Below, piece after piece: positions 10,001 to 18,900 of a stretch of 22,376 nt of DNA; position 1 is the first letter of the stretch, and the number at the start of each line of letters is the position of its first letter. The DNA is from Lenisia limosa (lineage: Eukaryota > Breviatea). The translations under genes and the position numbers were made by a program. The DNA lies in assembly GCA_001655205.1 (NCBI GenBank), contig LPNZ01011290.1, positions 1 through 22,376 on the forward strand, in the 5' to 3' direction. Below the pieces are notes generated by a model that made no database searches, had not been told where the DNA came from, and saw only the letters and a list, made by a program, of their open reading frames with translations.

Positions 10001-12597
10001 ACATCACCCCCATCTACATTCCGGACTCCCGCGACCCCAACCCATCGCCAAACGAGATCCATGAGCTGACGCTTCTCATCTCGAAGACTATCAAGCTCAA
10101 TGTACAGACGGTTTGCTTCCCCAGAATAGAATACATGAAAAGGGTTACGGCGGTAGAGATACTCTGTCAATTTAGGATTCTGATGTTGACATATGTACAT
10201 ATATGATATAATACTACATAATATACATAGATATGCATAAATATTTGTATTTGCATATATTATATAGTATACTATATATGCATATATTATATCATATATA
10301 TCTAATGGAGAATGTCTTAATAAAACCTCGATAAAATCTCGATACAACCTCCTCAATACATCTTTAATAATTCACAAATAAATCCTCGATAAGTATCGAT
10401 ATTTTGCCCGGATATGGCGTAACAGTGTTTATATCAAGGCATCTTCTGCCGTCAGAATTTAAAATTTTTTCTTTTAATGATTGGAAACATAGCCCCTTAG
10501 TTGAGGCATTTCCTTTTCAAATCATCGCAACTCTGTAGGCTCTGGATAACCTGGACGCTGACATTGACAAGCTTCGAGAGGCCTTAACGGCCCAGTATGT
10601 CGAAAGAGCAAAGAACCGTTGGCTGAACCTGAAGAAAATCACTTCAGGTAAGCTGGCAAGGAGAATGTACAGTGACGGGGTTAAGTCTTGACCGAATTTT
10701 CAAAGGGAAGGGCTCTGTGCAATTAATTGAAAAATTATTGCAAAATTTGAAGTGCAAAAAATGTATCTCAATTATTTTTGTCAAAACATTAATTGCACGG
10801 AGCCCGAGAAATATGATTATGTCGGTCTAGACTTACCGCGGTCACTGTACATAACAGCGGAGATCATTCTGTTAGTGTTTCCTCGNNNNNNNNNNNNNNN
10901 NNNNNNNNNNNNNNNNNNNNNNNNNNNNNNNNNNNNNNNNNNNNNNNNNNNNNNNNNTTTTTTTGAGAGTTTAATCAACGGAGTGCAGTTGTCATATAGC
11001 TATAAGTATTTACACGTATTATTAAATATGAATGCCGATGTTATAGGGCAGCTGGTGGGTTTGACACTATTTAGGAGTGTTTTACTTGACGATGCTGTTG
11101 TTGTACCCTCTTTTCATTGTCCTCCACGCCGTCAACGCGCTTTTCGAGTGAGTGGCTTGGGGGAAAGGAGAAATATTTCATCGCGGTGTACGCTATTTCA
11201 CAGGGGGATCATATTAGTGATATCCATGGAATAGGTTAATATGTCGTGCTCTTTGAACTTCCTTTATTTGTCAGAATAAAGAGTATTAGCTTCCATTAAC
11301 GTTGTTTTAGTGTGTCAAACCTAGACCTGCCCTTCTACTGTGACAATGTCTTAAAGTATTACTCCACTTTCGGTAAGATTGGGAGAAGGTTCGTAATTTC
11401 CCCAGCCTCAAAAAAACTCAATAGTCAAGATGTTCAGTTTTTGGAATCATATAGGAGGGCCGATTCATAGCATACGCTGGAGTGATGGGATGCGCTGCTG
11501 TGTTGGTTTTGTTATTTTTAATTCTTGTGTATTTCCCAAATGCTAGCCAACAGAGATTCTGGGGGTTTTTTGTTTCATAAGTTATTTATTATTACACCCC
11601 CCCTCTTGGCCAATCCAGATTTGACTGGACATTTAGAATCTTACGCAGCACCTTGGGTCGGAATTTTACCAAGCCACTACATATGGATTTCAGTTCTCGT
11701 TTCATTTGCTGTCCTCCTCTTCCTGTTTAAGGTACGGGGGGTTTATTCATGCCTGTCTGAGAAAATTGTCAGATGGTCTGATATGGCTACTATCTAAGAC
11801 TCCTATTTGATGATATTAATATAAATATATACTACTGTGTATAATATCTACTTTGATAATTTAAAACAATAACTAATTGTTTCAAGTTTGACAATGTATT
11901 TCTCGATTAAACCCACTACACATAATCGCATAACCAATAACCGACATTTTTATCGGTTCGGTTAACCAAAACCGAACCAAACCGAAATGAATACCATGCA
12001 TGGAGAGCAGTCATAACAAGCATGTACAGAAAGGAGACAACATGAAGTACTTTTTTTGACCCCTTCAGATGTCCTTATCACTTCTACCGACGATGAGTAA
12101 GGCAGAGCGGAAGAAGTACCGAATCTTCCAAGCCAATCTGGAACTGGCACTCGAGGCAAAAACAGGTCCGTCGTCATAGCAAATGATGGGGTGATATCAG
12201 TCGTCATAGCAAATGATGGGGTGAATTACCGATATCATATGTTAATCCATAGTGATATGATCATAACACTTTTGACTTGAATTAAACAATCACGAGAGCT
12301 CATTCCTAGATGTATTCGAATTGGAGTCATAGTGGTCCTTTCCTTTCAAACACTGGCTTTCCCTCATTGAAATAGAATTATATGACGAGTACTTCAAGGC
12401 GACCCTCGATCATAAGAACTGTTAGAAGAACCAAACCCTGTGTATTAAGTGAGTGTAGAGTTTCCAATTATCATGAGTATATTCCATATGTATAGTCTGT
12501 TATCACTTTTGATTTAATGTATTTTCGGCCAGAAACTTACCTCATCCCCTTCGACAAGGAAAAAGTCAAAAAAAAAGGCAAAAAATCCCCCTTGTGA
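7049..12597 (+). CDS. Dynamin-superfamily GTPase, EHD/sarcalumenin-like, with C-terminal two-TM anchor
   Basis: Predicted large membrane-remodelling GTPase that binds and hydrolyses GTP. Exons: 7049-7160, 7225-7294, 7765-7951, 8137-8193, 8515-8611, 9052-9135 (then gap), 9470-9567, 9919-10110, 10539-10647, 11075-11147, 11311-11372, 11619-11731, 12069-12165 and 12533-12597. Every phase agrees; visible coding is 1416 nt, about 475 residues once the few codons in the 9136-9254 gap are added. G1 is GNHSSGKS (residues 80-87), followed by QKTGVAIET (probable G2) and ETLK. G3 is DTPG (166-169), then YAFDVERVLFTLA. After the gap come GMALCHRTM, G4 TKSD and VPDAHDRQKVLIQIAQNL. These match the EHD/sarcalumenin-type G domain. 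Two hydrophobic segments follow (FYLTMLLLYPLFIVLHAV and IWISVLVSFAVLLFLF), separated by about 37 residues. The tail is Lys-rich (KEKVKKKGKK). No EH domain is visible. Intron 2 contains gap 7592-7700, but phases do not require another exon there. Confidence 0.92.
9628..9730. mobile_element. MITE family A copy, diverged
   Basis: Left end CTAAAGCTTCATTTT and right end ATGAAGCTCTAG, with the core TCGATAGTTTTCGGAAGATT. Lies in the GTPase intron 9568-9918. Confidence 0.6.
10668..10849. mobile_element. MITE family B copy containing an inserted family C element
   Basis: Outer ends are TACAGTGACGGGGTTAAGTC and the inverted TAGACTTACCGCGGTCACTGTA. Inside, 10710-10805 is a complete family C element, making this a nested insertion. 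It begins 20 bp after the donor of the GTPase exon 10539-10647. Confidence 0.75.
10710..10805. mobile_element. MITE family C copy (nested)
   Basis: GGGCTCTGTGCAATTAATTG on the left and ATTAATTGCACGGAGCCC on the right, 96 bp. It interrupts the family B element at the point where other B copies read GGGAAATCACATAG. Confidence 0.75.
12171..12224. repeat. 30-bp-period tandem duplication next to a donor
   Basis: A 24-bp unit starting TCGTCATAGC occurs at 12171-12194 and again at 12201-12224. The first copy begins five bases after the end of exon 12069-12165. Confidence 0.85.
12376..12425 (+). CDS. Candidate alternative last exon of the GTPase gene
   Basis: After a pyrimidine-rich stretch ending in aatag, this 50-nt segment begins AA, as does the main last exon at 12533, so it joins exon 12069-12165 in the same phase. 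It reads (E)LYDEYFKATLDHKNC and stops at TAG 12423-12425. It would replace the Lys-rich tail with a mixed-charge, probably helical tail ending in Cys. No continuing donor keeps the frame open, so it would be terminal. Confidence 0.4.
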
Positions 12598-12748
12598 TTG
12601 TTTTTGGTTCCCGCAAAAAGTATCCCCATCACCCACCCTGCTGTTCTCGAGAAGTTGGATATTCGAATGTAGCAACACCAAGTTAATATATTGTAGTATG
12701 TCGTGAGAATCAACCATTCTATTTGAAGCAACTACGGGGGGCGGGGTG

Positions 12749-15672
12749 TTAGTGGTGGGGGAATTTCTTTGGGGCGTCCCGACGTGCTACTTTTCCAGCA
12801 ATGGCCAGAACTTTATCTGAAGCAATTAGTAGGAAGAGGAAATGTAATAGGACAGGTAAAAAGCGATCATTGTACGAAATAATTGTCTTCATCGCACATG
12901 GATCTAATACTAAAACTGTTATAGTATCACATTTCCCAATAGTATTCAATCTACTCGTGCAAGGGACCCGACTCGTGCATTACAAAAAAAGGTAAGGTCC
13001 TTCTTACTATAATACAAACATAGGAAGCCCGACCCAAGCATACTGATGCTAATGGGGGCAATCATTCCCTCCAAATGGTCATAGAGCGGCCGGGAGCAAA
13101 GCGCGATGATGGTGCCTTCAGCAGTGTAGTTGTCCTAGAAAATGAACCCTCTGATTACCATTCATTTCAAAACGAAAGCAAAAAAATGTGGCTCAGGAAA
13201 CATTGTTGGGTTCTTAGCTAAATGACTATAAATAGTGGTGCAAAGGAACCATCCATCGAAATCAGATACTCCTTATCATCTCCATACATAGTCCTTATCA
13301 TCTCCATACATAGTCCTTATCATCTCCATACATAGCCGTTATCATCCCATATCCCCTTACGTCAACACGGAAGCGAATTTGGTAAGATTTCTGAAGAGTA
13401 AGAAAAAGGATTGTAATTCTCATCAAGACTCTCCTCTATAAATTCTCCCCGTATTCTCGACCGATATGGAAGTTGGACAGATTTTCTCCCAACCGTCTTG
13501 CTTTTCTTGAGGGAAGTGCAGTCTAAAAAGTGAGAAGTCATCTTACGCTACCATGATGCAAATAGCATAGTATGTAAAAATGAGAAAGCTTAATAATCGG
13601 AACATTTCATGATATTTTTAAGCAGGCCGATACCATCACACTGAGATATCGACAAGTGTGGAATATTAATTCACCATATTACAGAGCTTTCTGCTGGGGG
13701 TACAATAAACAATAAGCATCTCAACAATAACATAAAACAATAAAATTATTCATTGAGTCCAACTTACAGTAGATAGAAGGCAACGAGAGAGTTGGGTCCT
13801 TATCCTAAGAGAGTTATAAAATTTACAAAAAAATGGCTTTGGGATAATATGAGAAGAGTTCTTAAACTATCCCATATCTGATCTTTCGGGTCTCCAAATA
13901 TGTTGAAGAATCCGGTACCAACTCGGATTTCCCTTGGGTTCTAATTGTACAAAATCCAGTAGAAATATCAACATATTGCCGGTCTTGTCAGACCATAGGA
14001 AAGCCAAGCCATGTATTCCGTCCCTGATGGATGCAGGGTATTTACAGGTCATATTGAGACAGTTTGCTTAACACGTACTTGAAAACTTTTAGATAACCAT
14101 ACCCTTGCTTCGTAAAACGGTTTCATAATCTCGTTGTAGGGAACGAAGCCTTCAATGGAGACACACTAAAAATGGTGAACCCAGACAATAGCAATTACAC
14201 ATCAAATGGCCAGCAAGCCCCAGCCAACCTGTTGATATGTTTGATTCTCTCTTCCTAATGCGAAGTAGTGACTCAACAGTCCAGTTTTCTTCTCACCCTG
14301 AGATTGGGATAAACCAAACGAAGAGCAATATTGGGTTAGGAACCTGAGAAATAATGATGGCGGAAACGCAGAAAAGAAGATAAAGTTATTCTCATATAAT
14401 GTATTATTATACTATATATATCATATATATATACATGTATATAAATTGCTTTTTCCGTAGCCCCCCAACTTGTAATTAACAATACAAAGCAAGAAGATTG
14501 AAGTAAATATGGATATTATTTAGGTAAGACCACACTCTTCAGGAGCTAAAATTACTGATAAAGAACTCCATTCCAGTAAGAGGATTCAGCTTACTGGGAA
14601 TTCAACTAAACGAGTGAGTTAACATGGAAATTGCCTTCATATTCGAAATGAATGTGGATTATAAAAAATCATATCATGTTGAAGCCCTCACAAATACAAC
14701 GTTCTATTGAGAATTCGAATGTTATCAGTAGGACTCTGTTCTAAATTTCATGCGCCAATTAACTGGTTACAATTTCATCTTTTGGGTACAATTGGAGTTA
14801 CTCATACGGAATAAGAATAAATATTATTGTTGTGAATGAAAATGTCATAATATTTAACGAACAAGATGAGAACTGCGATTATAGACCCCCCCACGGTTGT
14901 TTGCGGTCCACTCGGCATCAACACCAGTACATAGCCTCTTCACGGCCTGCACCATTGTAGTACACTGTGCTGGTTAGGAGTGCAAGGGGTGCGGGATTTA
15001 CTGAGGGTTTCCTTGCGAGTTTTCCTGAAGGTTTTGGTTTTTTGAGGGGTTTTCAGGATCCTTGAGATCGTTATATTATGTGACCATATTGATAACAACC
15101 CGTACCGAACATAAATCAATCCATAGCAATGTAATAATCACCATACCTAGGGCTTCACTCCCGTCTGAAAATGATTCGTAATATATCGTGATAACAAAAG
15201 CTGATTCCGGATTTCCCTCCACCCTTACTACTCTCCATAGCGTGGGTGCAACTTTCTCTGTGAAATATTATGTAGTGTGTAGGTATAAACCGTATTGCAA
15301 TGAGAAATAAAAAACAAGGTTGTATCGGCCGAAGTCATCCACGCCATCACGCTTATAAGAGATATTGGATAACAGTATAATATTAATTCACCCAATCATT
15401 TGCTTTACAGCCTCCCCAGCACACATGCGTAGGTATAGTAAACAGATGACAAATCATAAGATATGTAGAAATGTGCAATAATAAAGGAAGCATCTGTAAA
15501 TCATACTACAATAGTAAATATAATATATCATATATTTCCATTATTATATTACGCACAGCAAAAGATGACAAAGCTAGAAATCATTCAATACTAGACAGCT
15601 TACGTCTTGGATGGCATCAACAAATGGAGAGCTCTGAGGTGATCTCGTGTCAAGCAGGGCATGTCTCAGCAT
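12749..15672 (-). CDS. Unknown multi-exon gene with hydrophobic C-terminal segment
   Basis: I do not recognise this protein. Well-supported exons: 15672-15604 (ATG, MLRHALLDTRSPQSS, donor gtaagc), 14964-14895, 14297-14229 (GEKKTGLLSHYFALGREN), 14165-14103 (IEGFVPYNEIMKPFYEAR), 13804-13768, 13390-13361 (KSYQIRFRVD), 13134-13008 and 12816-12749 (stop TAA 12751-12749). Tentative small exons that complete the phases: 14605-14595 (11 nt), 14023-13994 and 13522-13494 (or 13522-13479). With these the frame stays open for about 200 residues. The 13134-13008 exon reads DNYTAEGTIIALCSRPLYDH and then a hydrophobic stretch (MIAPISISMLGSGFLCLYY), a possible single membrane helix. The C terminus is basic (VARRDAPKKFPHH). 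The gene converges on the GTPase gene, 151 bp between stops. Intron 1 carries a repeat E copy and a MITE A fragment. The next intron spans 14606-14894, with no clear exon. Confidence 0.6.
13270..13335. repeat. 22-bp minisatellite, three copies
   Basis: Three exact tandem copies of a 22-bp unit beginning TCCTTATCATCTCC at 13270, 13292 and 13314, followed by a decayed partial copy. It lies within the intron 13135-13360 of the - strand gene. Confidence 0.9.
15297..15405 (+). repeat. Dispersed repeat E, fullest copy
   Basis: Starts AATGAGAAATAAAAAACAAGG, with core GGCCGAAGTCATCCACGCC and CATCACGCTTATAAGAGATA, and ends CAGTATAATATTAATTCA. No terminal inverted repeats are evident. Intronic. Confidence 0.6.
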
Positions 15673-15946
15673 TGTGGTTCTAGAGCAAGCGTTAAAGTGG
15701 GATTGTGTCTGAAGTGATGTGGCGATATAAAGTCTCTTACATAATATAAGACATATAGTATGTAGTAATAGAGCTTCACTTCGGTTCGAAAAAAGACTGC
15801 ATTTCTCGATAAATCTTCAAAAACTATCGATAATTTACCGGTCTTTTTCGGACCGAAGTGTATATCTGATATTTAATAATTTATATCACAGAATATCTAC
15901 TTTGGTTATGATTTTACTATTTCATATTGTCCCCCTCTATAAACAT
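15673..15946. other. Spacer between two - strand genes with one MITE A
   Basis: This 274-bp stretch should hold the promoter and leader of the downstream - strand gene. It contains a MITE A copy at 15769-15860 whose far end is cut short. No further exon is evident. Confidence 0.4.
15769..15860. mobile_element. MITE family A copy, right end cut short
   Basis: TAGAGCTTCACTTCGGTTCG left end, typical core, and right end stopping at GGACCGAAGTG before the outer AAGCCCTA. Confidence 0.75.
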
Positions 15947-18900
15947 TTACAAGCAACCCACAAACACAGAAGAAGTTAGAGGCAAGTTTTTTCTCATCCT
16001 ACGAAATTAGAATAGACTTCAGCAAATATTGTTACTTTCTCCTTTAACCAGAAGATGGTTTGGTTTTGCAAAGATCTCTCCCAACCCCTCCCTCGAATCA
16101 GAGAAAAGAGGCAAGCACTATTATTTCTTTTCTTTTTGAAAAAAAAAAGGAGCGGAGAGGAGAGAGGCAAACTCAGCAAGGGAGGAGAGAGCCGAACTTA
16201 CCAGTTACCAAAGTCATGGTCCTTGAGCATAGCTCCGGCAATGATGAACGAATGACCGACAAGGAGAGAACTCGTCGCAAAGACACCGCAGACCTGTGGC
16301 GGTGAGGTACATTAATAACGCTAATCATCGGGGTTTGCGGAATATCATAAAAAATAAACGATAACATTTGTCATACTATATATATCTCACACCCCAATAG
16401 CATTCCATTGATATCCAGCTTACATATAATACATATATATACATATGTAATCCATCATCTAACGCTCACTGTGTCCTTCAGCGATCCATTGCGGAGGTGT
16501 AAGCCGAAACTGAAGGTTTCGAGATAAATTGCAGGCGGTTTTGTCAGTAACTCTAAACCGGTGAGCTTAAGACTGTGTTGGGGGGAGGCGCCCAAAGTAA
16601 TTGTATCTAGTACATGTATAATATATGTATAGATGCTTGATTCAGTTTTTATTGAACATTATCGCACTACTAAATACCTCCGCACGTTTGAGGTCAACGT
16701 TGTACATCAGTACATCCAAAGTCGGAACAATTTTCTTCCGATACTCAAACCAGAACGCTTCACGAAGGTCTAAAGGGGGAAGTTGAAATTGGTGCTGGAT
16801 TCGAGTATATACTTGTTATTTGATAATTCAGTAAATCAATCCAAAAATATGTAGTAACTCCGATTTGTAACTCAGCTAATACCTGGTGATATAACCACTT
16901 TGACAACAAAAGGAAATAAAGGTTATTTGTTGTACAATGGTGACATACATGATTTTGAAGACTTCAATTCGACCATATGCTTGAACATCTGAAAGGTGAA
17001 GGCTTGAAGTGGATAGAAAAACAAAAACGTGGTGTATTTGCAAAAAAGGGCTCAAAGGCTCAAAAAAAAAAACTATCTTCTCATATGTTAAGATGCGAAA
17101 TGAATAGGTTGCATGTGGCCGAAGCCGTCCACACACACCATCACGCTTATAAGAGATACTGGATTCTAAGTATAGAAAGATGTTCACATTCAACCAGGTT
17201 CTCCAGACCTGTAAGAGAGTGACGTAGGCTCTTGTTAATTCACCTTCAGTTGGCTGGAATGTCAGAAAACTGGCATGGAACTAATGATAATGGTAAGTCT
17301 TGACCAATAGCATCAGATTTGCCTTCAAGAAAATCATCTGTCATTATCCTTGCACTTCAAATGAAATTCATTGTGAAGTGAATTATTTCCCAAAAATATA
17401 CCCTCAAAAAATAAACTACCGCCGGCCGTATTTCTCATCAAACAATTCTGTCAATTTCTATTGGTACTACAAGTACTTCCCTCGGGGACCGGGCTGAACC
17501 GAACCGGACAGATGTAGGACCGTTCTGGACCGGTCTGGACCGGAACCGATGTCCAGGGAAGCATATGTAGTACTGTATTCAGGATACTCCGGAAAGTGAT
17601 CAGCATTTCCCTCTTAACAAAGCTCGAAAACAAACCTCATGTTTTTCGTGGATTCCCCATGGGTCGCTACCTGGAGTGTTAATATGAAAAACGTGTCAAA
17701 ATGGCAATCCACCTGAGGCGAAAAAGATGAGCATTGCGAAATGCAGTGAGTTGGAGAAATGTATTAAAAACCGACCTTCCCTTTGCTTGGTCTTCTCAAG
17801 TACACTCTGTGACTTCTTCTTCTCTAGCTCTTCAGCCTTCTTTTCATTTTCAGCTTCGTCCATCACATTGTTCTCTTCTTCCACAACCTTCTTCTCTTCT
17901 TCTTCAGGATGCTCGTCTTTCTCTTCCTTCTCTTCAACCTTCTTCTTTTCAGGTTCTTCCTTTTCATCGTTCTTCTCTTCTGGTTTCTTCTCTTCCTTCT
18001 TTTCCTTCGTCTCTTCCGCCAGTCTCTTCTTGTATATCTTTTTGGGCTTTTCCTCCTCATCATCACTGTGACAGGTGCGCCGTCTCGGTAAGTCATCATC
18101 TGAACTCTCCGGAGCAGATGCCTCCTCTGAATGCTCATCTTCCGATATTTCTTTGTTTTCTGCTTTGCTTTCTTCTTTCTTCTCTTCCTCTACCTTTACC
18201 TCTTCTTCCTTCACCTCCTTTTCATTCTTTTCAAGTTCCTTTGTTTCAGGTTCCACAGAGAAGTAACAAGTGACGGCCTGACCCTAAAGCTGTCATATCC
18301 CCAATTAGATGAGAATAATAATCGGTCAGTTTCTACTCCAGTTTGATAAAAAAAAAGAAATAACAGTCTCTCGAAAACCTAAACGTATAAGGCTTCCCTA
18401 CGATCCAGAAAAGACTGGTAGTATATCGATATCGAAACTCGGTCTTATTGAGAAGCCCTACCTATCTCCCACAAACCTTGGCCTTGATTGGTTCGTGGAT
18501 AGTGCATGTAGGTGTGGTGTGAACGTTGTTGGAATCTTGCTGTTTGGATCGGAACCTCTCGTTCATTGCAGTGTAGTTCAAGGACTCTGAGCGGTAAAAA
18601 TGCAACTGGTAATGAAGATTAACCCTTGTGGCAACCTGAAATCAATCCCCCCCACACACAAAAAACCCCCCAAAAAAACCTCATTACCACTCCCATACTC
18701 TTTGCGTGGCTGATATCGTGTGAAATAGCGGCCGGCGCGGGTTCTGTGGGAACCACCTCCGCAACGCCTGGGGGGTCAGAATATGATATATTCTCTTTTA
18801 TTCTAAGATTTTTATATCTACTGTACTTTCTTGTACCCAATAATTGGAATATACTTCTACCTAGGGCTTCCCTACGGTCCGAAAGAATTCAAAAATTCAG

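Noticed and set aside
10200-10320. AT-rich palindromic tract as an origin or matrix element
   Set aside because: Simple TATA/CATATA repeats in an intron. Nothing supports a function.
11953-11990. GGTTCGGTT/AACCGAACC palindrome as telomere-like or regulatory
   Set aside because: A single short hairpin in an intron, with no repeat array or partner site.
13270-13335. Tandem repeats as a CRISPR array
   Set aside because: Direct head-to-tail copies without spacers, inside a eukaryotic intron: a minisatellite. The same applies to 19242-19321.
13867-14052. - strand open frame of 61 codons (IHGLAFLWSDKTGNMLIFLL)
   Set aside because: The preceding exon ends in phase 0, which does not feed this frame. 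A 30-nt exon inside it (14023-13994) fits instead, though not strongly.
17727-18346. Several + strand Ser/Phe/Leu-rich frames that resemble membrane or mucin-like proteins
   Set aside because: They are the complement of the Glu/Lys exon read on the - strand.
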